Assembly (NCBI GenBank): GCA_034044135.1
Contig: CP139021.1
Span: 6,610,001 to 6,674,000 of the forward strand
Length of the DNA: 64,000 bases
From: Flammeovirgaceae bacterium SG7u.111
GTDB lineage: Bacteria > Bacteroidota > Bacteroidia > Cytophagales > Flammeovirgaceae
Direction of reading: 5' to 3'
The translations under genes were made by a program, and so were the position numbers. Positions 9,447 to 18,182 of the stretch are shown piece after piece; position 1 is the first letter of the stretch; each line of letters begins with the position of its first letter. Under the pieces are notes generated by a model. That model saw only the letters and a program-made list of their open reading frames with translations. It had not been told where the DNA came from and ran no database searches.

Positions 9447-10433
9447 TTATCTCTTTATGAACCTCTTGGTTTCAGTACCATCGGTAGTAGTGATTTTGTA
9501 GATATAGACTCCACTTGAAAGGGTCTCAATATTTAGCTGCTCTGTAAAATCACCTGCTAGCTGGTTGGTATCGATTATAGTTTCTACTAATTCTCCAGAA
9601 CGATCATGGAGCGTAATTTTTACATTACCAGCTGACTTGAGGGTATAATCGATATTCACGATGGTGGTACCTGGATTGGGAGACACCATTGTGCCACCTA
9701 ACTCTCCTCTTTTATCTCCGCCAAAACCAAAAGGTTCGTTCACATCCCATAGCAAAAACATTGGTCCAGCCATCATTTCTTTGCCCATCATTCCACCAGG
9801 ACCTCCGCCCATTCTTCCTTTAGATCCACCATGTCCACCTCTTCGTCCGCCTTGATCCATTCCTTCACCATTGCCATGCCCTCTTCTTCCTTTTCCACCT
9901 TTCATTCCTCTGCCTTCTCCTCTCTCACCAAGGTGTTTTTCCTTAATCGCTTTCATATCATTGCGCCACTGTTCCCTGTCTTCCGCTGTAGCTGCTACCA
10001 AGGCATCTACTTCATCGGCATGATTATCCAAAATTGCCCAAGCTTGGGTCATCAACTGGCGCTGCTCTCTCTTCTTTTGCTGCATTTCGGCACGTTGCGC
10101 TTCAGTCAGCTCCCCTCTTTCTGGACGCCCACTTCCCCTCATATCTTCCCTCTTAGCCATCTTTTCTTCTTTCATCACCTTGGCTTGTACTCGTAGTTCC
10201 TCTACTTGTTTTTTTTCCGAGTTCGTCAATATTTGATCGAGTTTCTCTCTTTGGGTTTTCATCTCTGGTAAGATGTTTTCCTCAAAGTATTCCTTCATCT
10301 CCTTACGAAGCTCTTCGTTCCTTTCCCTACCATCTCCCCTTTTTGGTTGGGCAAATACGATAGTTGACACGGTAAATACCGAAAACATTAACAGGGCTAG
10401 TCTTTTCAAATTACTATTCATGATCTGTTTCAT
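9447..10433 (-). CDS. Secreted Spy/CpxP-like helical protein with type IX secretion sorting domain
   Basis: The 328-residue protein starts with a signal peptide ending FAQ. A highly charged helical region (about 30-170) full of EELR/KREQ segments and a TEAQRAEMQ element resembles Spy/CpxP/zinc-resistance LTxxQ chaperones. A very basic Gly/Arg/Met-rich linker follows (about 175-225, GRGMKGGKGRRGHG). The last 75 residues form a T9SS type A sorting domain (NPGTTIVNIDYTL ... GVYIYKITT ... KRFIKR). The sorting domain predicts export through T9SS to the surface or medium. Periplasmic CpxP-like chaperones are normally not T9SS cargo, so the combination is odd. The role is inferred only. Confidence 0.75.
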   Translation of the reverse strand: MKQIMNSNLKRLALLMFSVFTVSTIVFAQPKRGDGRERNEELRKEMKEYFEENILPEMKTQREKLDQILTNSEKKQVEELRVQAKVMKEEKMAKREDMRGSGRPERGELTEAQRAEMQQKKREQRQLMTQAWAILDNHADEVDALVAATAEDREQWRNDMKAIKEKHLGERGEGRGMKGGKGRRGHGNGEGMDQGGRRGGHGGSKGRMGGGPGGMMGKEMMAGPMFLLWDVNEPFGFGGDKRGELGGTMVSPNPGTTIVNIDYTLKSAGNVKITLHDRSGELVETIIDTNQLAGDFTEQLNIETLSSGVYIYKITTTDGTETKRFIKR

Positions 10434-10848
10434 ATTAATTGGTTTTATAAATTAGGTGATTACTTTTTCTCTTTTCTTATGTTACGAAGTAAGCGGGAGT
10501 GCACTAGTCTAGGAAATTTATTCAACCAATGACGGGAAGATTTCAATGAAAGCGTGATTAGTTGGTAGTTGCTGGGAATTAGAGGTTAAAATGATAAGAT
10601 GAAAAAATGAACTGTTTTTTTCCACACTCTCGCCCAATACTCTCACCCCCTTGCCAATTCCCACCTATTTCTATCGTACCTTTTTTTATATTCCCCTTTT
10701 TCCTACATACTCACATCCCAACTCTTATCTACTTTCCACATTTCCCTTTATCCCTTTCCCAAGTCTGACTAATTTCTAGTAGTTTTGCCAACCCGTTGCA
10801 ACCATAGATTGCAGATTCGGATAATGTGCTAGAAAATTTTTTTGAAAG
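10434..10848. other. Intergenic region upstream of pheT, no recognised element
   Basis: About 415 bases lie between the divergent T9SS-protein gene and pheT. I looked for a T-box leader or a Phe-rich leader peptide before pheT and saw neither. There is no obvious ORF or repeat. Confidence 0.4.
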
Positions 10849-13266
10849 ATGAAAATATCAATTGATTGGCTGAAGGATTTTGTAGAGATAAAGGAAGACC
10901 CCAAAGACCTTGACCACCTGCTCACTATGGGCGGACTGGAAGTGGAAGGGCTTGAGGAATTTGAGACCATAGAAGGAGGACTTAAGGGCTTGGTAATTGG
11001 CGAGGTATTGGAAAGGGAACAACACCCCAATGCCGATAAGCTTTCGCTTACCAAAGTAGATATTGGCGGAGAAGAGCCTTCACCCATTGTGTGTGGCGCA
11101 CCAAATGTAGCTGCTGGGCAAAAAGTAATAGTGGCTACTGTGGGGGCAACCCTATACCCTTCCGAAGGTGAGCCTTTCAAAATCAAAAAAGCGAAAATCC
11201 GTGGGGAAGTTTCCTTGGGAATGATTTGCGCCGAAGATGAAATTGGGCTGGGTAAAGGCCACGACGGAATTATGGTGCTAGACACTGACTTGCCAAACAG
11301 CACGCCAGCTAGTGAATATTTTGATATAAAATCGGACCATGTGTTGGAAATCGGGCTTACCCCCAACAGGGTAGATGCCGCTTCGCACCTTGGCGTGGCT
11401 AGGGATCTTAGCTCTTTGCTCAAAAGACCTATCAATTTACCAGATATTTCTGGTTTCAAGATAGATAACCAATCGCTGCCTATCGGCGTGGAGGTAGAGA
11501 AAAAAGAAGCTTGCCTACGCTATTCGGGCTTGACCATTTCTGGCTTGGAAGTAAAAACTTCTCCCGAATGGTTACAAAATAGACTTAAATCTATTGGACT
11601 TGCACCTATCAACAATGTGGTAGATGCTACCAATTATATATTACATGGCTTGGGCCAGCCGCTCCATGCCTTTGATGCCGAGAAGATAAAAGGGAATAAG
11701 ATTTTGGTAAAAACGGTAGCTGCGGGCACAAAATTCGTCACGCTAGACGAAGAAGAGCGTGAGCTAGTTGCCAATGACCTGATGATCTGCAACTCGGAAG
11801 AGCCTATGTGCATAGCTGGGGTATTTGGCGGTTTGCACTCGGGCGTAACCGAAGGCACTACCAGTATTTTCTTGGAAAGCGCTTGTTTCGACCCTGCTTT
11901 CGTACGAAAAACTTCTCAGGTGCACGGTCTCAAAACCGATTCTTCTTTCCGCTTTGAAAGAGGAACTGACCCGAACATGCCTGTTTTTGCGCTGAAAGCC
12001 GCGGCTATGCTCATAAAAGAAGTAGCAGGTGGGGAAGTTTCTTCTGACATCGTAGATATCTACCCTGAGCCAGTCGCCAACTTTGAGGTAACAGTGAAGT
12101 ACAAAAACGTAGATAGGCTCATTGGCGTGGTGATAGACCGAGAGGAAATCAAAGCTATTTTGGAAAGCCTCGAAATGGAGATTTTATCTTCTGACGAAGA
12201 AAAGTTGACAGTTTCCATCCCTCCTTACCGTGTGGACGTGCAGCGAGAAGCAGACGTAATTGAAGATATTTTGAGGATTTACGGGTACGAGAAAATAGAG
12301 CCAGCCGAAGCATTGGACTCCGACTACTTGGCTAGTTTCCCCGTAAAAGACCCTGATTTGATAAAAAACACGGTTTCTCAGCTACTGGCTGCCTCTGGCT
12401 ACCAAGAGTTGATGACCAACTCGCTTACCAAAGATGCCTACGCAGAGAAGCACGAAGGGTTAGATCCTGCTCAAAATGTGTACATGCTCAATGCGCTCAG
12501 CGCCGATTTGAACGTAATGCGCCAAACGATGCTATTCTCTGGCTTGGAAGTAGTGCTGCACAACATCAACCGTAGGCAAACCGACTTGAAGCTTTTTGAA
12601 TTTGGTAAAACTTATCATAAAAAAGCCGAGGGCGGATACGACGAGCAAGAAAACTTGGTCATTTTCCTTACCGGAAAAAAACAAGAGGAAAGCTGGATAG
12701 AGAAAACAAAACCAAGCGATTTCCACCAATTGGCAACAGCCGTTCAAAAAGTACTAGGCAAGTTGAACTTCCAAGATTACGACATGGAAGAAACGGAAGA
12801 CAAAGCTTTTGCCTATGGCTTGGAATACAAATCGAGAAAAGCCACATTGGTGAAGTTAGGACAATTGAAACCTAACTTGACGGATGTATTGGGGATAGAG
12901 CAGCCCATCTTCTATGCGGAATTCGATTGGCTAACCGTGCTGAAGCAGATGCAAATGAAAGTGGTTTACCAACAAATCCCACGTTTCCCAGAAGTTCGCA
13001 GGGACTTATCGTTGGTAATAGATAGCTCTATTAGCTTTGCAGAAATAAAAAGGCTTGCACTCCGCACCGAGAGAAAACTCCTCAAGCGCATCAACGTATT
13101 CGATGTATACGAAGGAAAAAACTTGGGCGAAGGCAAAAAATCTTACTCGGTAAGCTTCATCTTGTTCGACGAAAATTCTACATTGAACGATAAAGTAATA
13201 GACAAAACGATGAACAGGCTCATCTCTCAATTTGAAAGAGAATTGGGCATCCTGATAAGAAGATAG
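10849..13266 (+). CDS. pheT: Phenylalanine-tRNA ligase beta subunit
   Basis: The 805-residue protein matches PheT from end to end. It has MKISIDWLKDFV at the start, an OB-fold tRNA-binding domain (about 40-150), the B3/B4 editing region, the B5 domain, the catalytic-like core (FRFERGTDPN) and a C-terminal FDX-ACB domain (about 710-805, RFPEVRRDLSLVID). With PheS it charges tRNA-Phe and edits mischarged Tyr. pheS is not next to it, as in many Bacteroidota where the two genes are separated. A strong terminator follows the gene. Confidence 0.96.
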   Translation: MKISIDWLKDFVEIKEDPKDLDHLLTMGGLEVEGLEEFETIEGGLKGLVIGEVLEREQHPNADKLSLTKVDIGGEEPSPIVCGAPNVAAGQKVIVATVGATLYPSEGEPFKIKKAKIRGEVSLGMICAEDEIGLGKGHDGIMVLDTDLPNSTPASEYFDIKSDHVLEIGLTPNRVDAASHLGVARDLSSLLKRPINLPDISGFKIDNQSLPIGVEVEKKEACLRYSGLTISGLEVKTSPEWLQNRLKSIGLAPINNVVDATNYILHGLGQPLHAFDAEKIKGNKILVKTVAAGTKFVTLDEEERELVANDLMICNSEEPMCIAGVFGGLHSGVTEGTTSIFLESACFDPAFVRKTSQVHGLKTDSSFRFERGTDPNMPVFALKAAAMLIKEVAGGEVSSDIVDIYPEPVANFEVTVKYKNVDRLIGVVIDREEIKAILESLEMEILSSDEEKLTVSIPPYRVDVQREADVIEDILRIYGYEKIEPAEALDSDYLASFPVKDPDLIKNTVSQLLAASGYQELMTNSLTKDAYAEKHEGLDPAQNVYMLNALSADLNVMRQTMLFSGLEVVLHNINRRQTDLKLFEFGKTYHKKAEGGYDEQENLVIFLTGKKQEESWIEKTKPSDFHQLATAVQKVLGKLNFQDYDMEETEDKAFAYGLEYKSRKATLVKLGQLKPNLTDVLGIEQPIFYAEFDWLTVLKQMQMKVVYQQIPRFPEVRRDLSLVIDSSISFAEIKRLALRTERKLLKRINVFDVYEGKNLGEGKKSYSVSFILFDENSTLNDKVIDKTMNRLISQFERELGILIRR

Positions 13267-13290
13267 CACAAATTGCACTTTTATAAATTG

Positions 13291-13325
13291 AAAAGCCGAG
13301 CAGTAAAACGCTCGGCTTTTTTTGT
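13291..13325 (+). terminator. Rho-independent terminator of pheT
   Basis: An 11-bp perfect stem (AAAGCCGAGC / GCTCGGCTTT) with an 8-base loop runs into a T-tract, starting 24 bases after the pheT stop. Confidence 0.85.
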
Positions 13326-13560
13326 GAAAAATAGGTAATGTATACAGAAATAATGGACTAGGAAAAATAATGATAGGAATAGCCACATAAATTACTCATA
13401 TTTAAGACATTCCTAGTAGGAAGTTAAATGACTGCTTTGAAGGGCTGAAGCTTTTTTTGAAATAGCACTGGTGCTTTTTTGATAAAATGCTACTTTTATA
13501 ATGAGATTGAGAAATGCCGAAATTTAAAAAGGCGAAGTTGAAGAATTGAAATCCCAAGCA

Positions 13561-13866
13561 ATGGAAAATAGTACTCTCGAATCCAAAATGAAAAAATTGC
13601 AGGAAACTGTGATTCTTCTATTAGCTGAACACAAAAAGCTAAAAGAGGAATATATTCTTGGCAAAAGAGAGAATGAAAAGCTAAAAGCTTTGGTAGAAGA
13701 GCAAAATGAAAAAATAAATGACTTTCAATATAAAACAAAAATTAGTAAAATTGTAGATTACTTAGCAGTAGATCCTACAAGTTCTACAGACCTGAGAATC
13801 AAATTGGATGAATATATAAAGGAGATAGATTACTGTATAGCTTATCTCAACAAAGAAGAGCTATAG
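13561..13866 (+). CDS. Small coiled-coil protein preceding zapA
   Basis: The 101-residue protein begins at the ATG at 13561; a TTG at 13546 would add five residues. The first 65 residues are a long amphipathic helix (KMKKLQETVILLLAEHKKLKEEY). The C-terminal 35 residues form a separate helical element (SSTDLRIKLDEYIKEID). It stops 12 bases before zapA. A coiled-coil gene just ahead of zapA is common in Bacteroidota and suggests a division-related partner of ZapA/FtsZ. That role is inferred from position. Confidence 0.75.
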   Translation: MENSTLESKMKKLQETVILLLAEHKKLKEEYILGKRENEKLKALVEEQNEKINDFQYKTKISKIVDYLAVDPTSSTDLRIKLDEYIKEIDYCIAYLNKEEL

Positions 13867-13878
13867 ACATTGTAATTG

Positions 13879-14157
13879 ATGAAAGAAAATCTAATACAAA
13901 TCCAGATATCAGACAGGAGTTATTCCCTAAAGATTAACCCTGAAGATGAACAAATATTAAGAGATGCGGCTCAGTTGATTGAAAAGAAGCTGTTGGAAAG
14001 GAAAGAGCGCGGAATTAACGATAAACAGGATTTATTAGCGATGATAGCTTTTGACGTTGCGGTACAAAACATCAGGCTAAAACAAAGTGGCGACGCAGTA
14101 GGCAAAAATATAGACGAACTAACAGAAAAGATTCAGAAAAGCCTTCAGTCCACTTAG
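13879..14157 (+). CDS. zapA: Cell division protein ZapA
   Basis: The 92-residue protein has the ZapA layout: an N-terminal beta-rich globular part (IQIQISDRSYSLKINPEDE) and a C-terminal helix that forms dimers and tetramers (LLAMIAFDVAVQNIRL). ZapA binds and bundles FtsZ filaments at the division site. The ATG at 13879 is preferred over the overlapping TTG at 13876. It is probably co-transcribed with the upstream coiled-coil gene, with a structured gap and rny downstream. Confidence 0.88.
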   Translation: MKENLIQIQISDRSYSLKINPEDEQILRDAAQLIEKKLLERKERGINDKQDLLAMIAFDVAVQNIRLKQSGDAVGKNIDELTEKIQKSLQST

Positions 14158-14293
14158 TAAAAAACACTTCTTTCAGTACTTCTAGGTTTATTCCCTCCTA
14201 ATTTGGCTCCAGCAAAAGTTAAGTAAGTCTGTGATAGGCAATGCCTTACGCATTCCTTGGTTCAGGTTTATTTATTATCTTAACAGAAAAACG
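14158..14293 (+). ncRNA. Possible 6S-like or leader RNA between zapA and rny
   Basis: A 136-base gap follows zapA and precedes the rny start. 6S RNA is often found next to zapA in other bacteria. The segment contains GGTTTATTCCCTCC and a small GGCAATGCC hairpin inside TAAG...CTTA, but I could not draw a convincing long 6S stem by eye. It may simply be the rny leader. Confidence 0.3.
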
Positions 14294-15871
14294 ATGCTAG
14301 AAAACATAGTAATTGCCGTCATAGCCCTCTTGATAGGTGCTGCGATGGGGAGGTATGCCCTCCAAAAGTTTTATAAGCGACTGGAAGAAGAGGCGAAGGC
14401 AAAAGCTGACTTATTGATAAAAGAGGCGGAAATTGAGGCAGAGGCGGCAAAAAAAGACAGAATGCTTGAGGCAAAAGAAAAATACCTCAAAATGAAATCT
14501 GATTTTAACAACGAAGCCAACAAGAAAAGAAACCAGCTCATTACCAATGAAAACAAGCTCAAGCAGATAGAATCCAAACTGAAGCAGCGAGAAGCAGGAT
14601 TATCCAAGCAGCAAGAGGAAATCAAAAAGAAAGAAGATGACCTCGCTAGGCTCAAAGGAAAAGTAAGCACCCAAAATGAGATTTTGGACAAAAAACTAGA
14701 CGAAGCAGAGAAAAAACTACATGAGCAGGTAAGTCAACTCGAAAAAATTGCCAACCTCAAGGCTGATGAAGCAAGAGAGCAATTGATGGAAGCCCTCCAA
14801 GATGAAGCCAGAAGCAATGCTTCTACACGCATCAAACAAATAATGGAAGAGGCAAAAATGTCGGCTACCAAGGATGCAAAAAAACTCATCCTGACCGCTA
14901 TCCAGCGAACCGCTGCTGAAAATGCCATTGAAAATTGTGTATCTGTTTTCAACCTGGAAAGCGACGAAATAAAAGGAAAAATCATTGGTAGAGAAGGACG
15001 TAATATCCGTGCTATTGAAGCTTCTACTGGTGTAGAAATTATAGTAGACGATACTCCAGAAGCCATTATTATTTCTGGTTTCGATCCTGTAAGAAGGGAA
15101 ATTGCCAGAATTGCCCTGCACAGGTTAGTAGCCGATGGCAGAATTCACCCAGCAAGGATTGAGGAAGTAGTAGCTAAGACCAAGAAAAGCATAGAGGAAG
15201 AAATTACCGAGCTAGGTGAAAGAACCGTGGTAGACCTAGGTATCCATGGTCTACACCCTGAGCTAGTGAAGATTGTTGGTCGAATGAGGTACAGGTCTTC
15301 TTACGGCCAAAACCTTTTGCAGCACTCAAGAGAGGTTGCCAACCTTTGCGCCACACTTGCTGCGGAGCTTGGGCTTAATGCAAAACTGGCTAAAAGAGCA
15401 GGTCTTCTCCACGATATAGGTAAAGTCCCTGAAGAGGAATCGGAGCTGCCTCACGCAGTTTTGGGTATGAAGATAGCCGAAAAATATGGGGAGAACCCAG
15501 AGGTTTGCAACGCCATTGGTGCTCACCACGATGAGATTGAGATGAATTCGATGATCTCGCCACTTGTACAGGCTTGTGATGCTATTTCTGGTTCTAGACC
15601 AGGTGCTAGGCGCGAAATGATGGAATCGTACATCAAACGCTTGAAGGACCTAGAAGACATGGCACTTTCTTTTAAAGGAGTGAACAAATGCTATGCGATG
15701 CAAGCAGGTAGAGAACTAAGAGTTTTGGTTGATGCAGAAAACGTAAAAGACGACCAAGCGAGTCAGCTATCTTTTGATATTTCCAACAAAATAGAAAAAG
15801 AAATGCAGTACCCTGGTCAAATTAAAGTGACCGTAATCAGGGAAATGAGAGCTGTAAACTACGCCAGATAA
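14294..15871 (+). CDS. rny: Ribonuclease Y
   Basis: The 525-residue endoribonuclease starts at the ATG at 14294 ([15 protein letters not shown]); upstream codons in the frame do not fit the family. An N-terminal membrane anchor (1-20) is followed by a long charged coiled coil (about 25-200), a KH domain with [13 protein letters not shown] (about 215-275) and an HD phosphohydrolase domain with LLHDIGK and AHHDEIE (about 345-440). It initiates mRNA decay at the membrane. All HD metal ligands seen in the family appear present. The gene ends in its own terminator. Confidence 0.95.
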   Translation: MLENIVIAVIALLIGAAMGRYALQKFYKRLEEEAKAKADLLIKEAEIEAEAAKKDRMLEAKEKYLKMKSDFNNEANKKRNQLITNENKLKQIESKLKQREAGLSKQQEEIKKKEDDLARLKGKVSTQNEILDKKLDEAEKKLHEQVSQLEKIANLKADEAREQLMEALQDEARSNASTRIKQIMEEAKMSATKDAKKLILTAIQRTAAENAIENCVSVFNLESDEIKGKIIGREGRNIRAIEASTGVEIIVDDTPEAIIISGFDPVRREIARIALHRLVADGRIHPARIEEVVAKTKKSIEEEITELGERTVVDLGIHGLHPELVKIVGRMRYRSSYGQNLLQHSREVANLCATLAAELGLNAKLAKRAGLLHDIGKVPEEESELPHAVLGMKIAEKYGENPEVCNAIGAHHDEIEMNSMISPLVQACDAISGSRPGARREMMESYIKRLKDLEDMALSFKGVNKCYAMQAGRELRVLVDAENVKDDQASQLSFDISNKIEKEMQYPGQIKVTVIREMRAVNYAR

Positions 15872-15902
15872 GATTTTTATCACTATTTATCAAAGAATTA
15901 GA

Positions 15903-15945
15903 GATCCAGAGGTGAAAAAATTTTCATCTTCTGGATTTTTTTTTA
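15903..15945 (+). terminator. Terminator of rny
   Basis: The inverted repeat ATCCAGA ... TCTGGAT with inner pairing (GTGAAAA / TTTTCAT) is followed by nine Ts. Confidence 0.8.
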
Positions 15946-16045
15946 GATTTGAGTGTTAATGATTGTAAACAATCTGGTCAAACAGATGCACATTCATTTT
16001 TTCACCAGTTCTAAAAAATATTATTACAACATAAATATCGGCGCA

Positions 16046-16246
16046 ATGGAAACTATATTCATTATTTTATCAGCTATTGTAGGAGGATTCATTTTCTCAA
16101 CATTACTATTCAAAGTTTTTGCTTCTAAGGCTCTTCCTAATCCTGAAGAAGTAGATATTTATTCTAAAGTAAACCTAAGTACTAGCAAAGCTGATTTTGC
16201 CGAGGTACAGGTTGCTAAAGGGAAAGACAAAGAGAGAGTAGCTTAG
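16046..16246 (+). CDS. Small single-pass membrane protein
   Basis: The 66-residue protein begins at the ATG at 16046. A hydrophobic segment (METIFIILSAIVGGFIFSTLLF) spans the membrane once. A short soluble tail follows with NPEEVDIYSKVNLSTSKADF. No family is recognised. It lies between the rny terminator and a strong bidirectional terminator, so it is a separate small transcription unit. An in-frame upstream ATG at 15953 would add 31 poorly coding residues and is less likely. Confidence 0.6.
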   Translation: METIFIILSAIVGGFIFSTLLFKVFASKALPNPEEVDIYSKVNLSTSKADFAEVQVAKGKDKERVA

Positions 16247-16301
16247 TTTAAGCCAAACACTCATTGTGCCTGCTATAAACTTGATATCAATTATTTATCA
16301 T

Positions 16302-16340
16302 AAAAAAAGGGTGGATAACTAAGTTATCCACCCTTTTTTG
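16302..16340. terminator. Bidirectional terminator
   Basis: The near-perfect palindrome AAAAGGGTGGATAACT / AGTTATCCACCCTTTT has A-run before and T-run after. It ends the small membrane protein unit. Confidence 0.9.
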
Positions 16341-16386
16341 TTTTCTACCTGATTGGCTTAAAGTAGGTGGACATAAGTAAATACCT

Positions 16387-16643
16387 TGTAAACTAAGTTT
16401 TCGTGTTTTTTTAAATAAAGCCTATTGTTGATTTACTACCGTAATTGATTGTTGCTGACGGTCCGCCGCTGCGATTGCTCGTTTTTTCTTAAAAAAGTCT
16501 TTCACTTTTTAAGAAAAAGACAGTTAATCAACTCATTACCTAGTTGAAACCAGTAACCCGTAACTAGCATCTAGTAACCGTGAGCAGGGTCTAAAAATCA
16601 AAATAATAAGCATCATTAAAAACACTCGGTTATTTAGTTTACA
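16387..16643. repeat. MITE-like repeat, copy 1
   Basis: A 257-base non-coding element has inverted ends TGTAAACTAAG (16387-16397) and TTTAGTTTACA (16633-16643) and a centre with GCTGACGGTCCGCC. Two further copies occur at 19635-19846 (same orientation, degenerate) and 48057-48246 (inverted). It encodes no protein, so any mobility would need an enzyme in trans. Confidence 0.65.
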
Positions 16644-16649
16644 GTGTAC

Positions 16650-17231
16650 TTAAAATGCAAAACCAACATTAAAACTTAAGTAAGAGTAGTTAATTGTCTC
16701 TTTTGTTTTAAAGGCATAGTTGTACTTTATCTTAGCCATTAATTTCGTATCGGAAAGCCCCATTGGTACAAGCACGCCTATTTCAGGCTGAATTCCGAAG
16801 TGCCAGTTTTTATCCTCTATAGTATACACACCAAAATTAGTTGACTTGATTACGTGAGTAGTACCCAATCCTCCACCTATGTACGGCCTTAGAGAAAACT
16901 CATCAGCAAAATAGTAGTGGGCATTTATCATTAAAGGAAATGAGTTTACATATCTCCACTGCTGACCGGTAAGAGTTCTAGTACCGCCAAACGTTTCAGA
17001 CCTTGAAGGAATAGCCTCATAAAAGGTATGCCAGCTAAAGTTACCACCTACAGTAGCCACATCATTTATATATCCCCTTCCATCTATACTTACACCTCTT
17101 GCACTTGTAGTGCTAATGTAGTCCTTCATTTCGCCCATAGGCACCGAAATATCATATGTTATGCTGAAAAGTCCTTGTGCACTTGCATTCATTGCAAAAG
17201 CCAGCACTACTATCGTTAAAAAGTATTTCAT
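16650..17231 (-). CDS. Outer-membrane beta-barrel protein (OmpA/OmpW-like porin fold)
   Basis: The 193-residue protein carries a clean signal peptide (MKYFLTIVVLAFAMNASAQ). It then shows alternating beta-strands with aromatic belts and a C-terminal strand ending in Phe (SYLSFNVGFAF), as expected for an eight-strand outer-membrane barrel. Motifs such as LRPYIGGGLGT match the Bacteroidota 'outer membrane beta-barrel' group. It probably forms a pair with the DUF4136 lipoprotein 30 bases upstream on the same strand. Ligand or partner is unknown. Confidence 0.75.
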   Translation of the reverse strand: MKYFLTIVVLAFAMNASAQGLFSITYDISVPMGEMKDYISTTSARGVSIDGRGYINDVATVGGNFSWHTFYEAIPSRSETFGGTRTLTGQQWRYVNSFPLMINAHYYFADEFSLRPYIGGGLGTTHVIKSTNFGVYTIEDKNWHFGIQPEIGVLVPMGLSDTKLMAKIKYNYAFKTKETINYSYLSFNVGFAF

Positions 17232-17261
17232 GGTTCTTCTATTTTATAATTTCAGAATAAG

Positions 17262-17957
17262 TTATTGGAGATAAGGAGACTGGTCGAACATCTGATCTAT
17301 CAACTTATCGGCCCTAGCCAAGATACTCTGCTCGCTTCCTTGGATCAACCCATTGACACCTCCAAGCCATACTACAGGAACAGTATCTTCACCATCTGCA
17401 GGAGAAGGATCACCCTCAGGTTCAGCCATCATTACTACTATAGAACCAGTTGTGAAAGAGTAGGTAGAAACCCAACCAGGGTAATAACCTCCCCAACCCC
17501 ATCCTGGCCCCCATCCCCATCCTGGGTAACCTGGGTAGCCCGGATAACCAGGATACCATCCACCCCATCCTGGAGGATAATAAATTGCTCCACTATTCTC
17601 GTTTCTAATTGAAGTCACAGTGACCATCACATCTGGAATAACTGTTTCTGCTACTATAGAATCTAATGGCACTCTTTCATAACCCAATGCAGCAAACTGA
17701 GCTTCCATTTTGGCTAAGATTGCGTCATCTACCTCTGGGTCTGGCTCAAAGTCCCTGTCATTGGTTACATGACCAATGGTATCTGGCATGTAGTACTTTT
17801 TGTTATCGCTGAATTTAAAGTCAGGATCATAATCGGTAACTACCAAATCGAGTTCATCAACATAATCTGCTCCACCAGGATAGCATGACACAAACATGCT
17901 AACTACCAGCAAAGAGAATAGACTTGCTTTAAATAAGAATCGTAATTCCTTTTTCAT
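17262..17957 (-). CDS. DUF4136-type lipoprotein with Trp/Gly/Pro-rich insert
   Basis: The 231-residue protein has a lipoprotein signal (LLVVSMFVSC, Cys at about 25). It shows the DUF4136 pattern: an N-terminal 'DYDPDFKFSDNKKYY' strand, a helix with ILAKMEAQFAALGYERV, and a C-terminal FTTGSIVVMM strand. Between them sits a striking low-complexity run of YPG and GWG units (about 127-160). It lies 30 bases upstream of a beta-barrel gene, so an outer-membrane pair is plausible. Function is unknown. A second DUF4136 gene is at 60880-61455. Confidence 0.75.
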   Translation of the reverse strand: MKKELRFLFKASLFSLLVVSMFVSCYPGGADYVDELDLVVTDYDPDFKFSDNKKYYMPDTIGHVTNDRDFEPDPEVDDAILAKMEAQFAALGYERVPLDSIVAETVIPDVMVTVTSIRNENSGAIYYPPGWGGWYPGYPGYPGYPGWGWGPGWGWGGYYPGWVSTYSFTTGSIVVMMAEPEGDPSPADGEDTVPVVWLGGVNGLIQGSEQSILARADKLIDQMFDQSPYLQ

Positions 17958-18182
17958 CTAAATAAAATTTTGTTCAACATAATAATTTGATATGGAAGTA
18001 ACCGTCTTCACCTAAGGATAGGTTGGAAAAGACGTGAAGCTTAAAAAATTACTGTTAGTTTTATGAATAGTTTTTTCTTGGATAGGACAGATCTAATTCG
18101 AAGCAAAACTAGAATATTTCTATTTAACCAAGTAGATTAGCAGTTTTAAAATTCAACATATTTTTCTTAAAGAAACTGAGCT

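Noticed and set aside
10434-10848. T-box or Phe attenuator before pheT
   Set aside because: No specifier stem, T-box core or Phe-rich short ORF could be seen.
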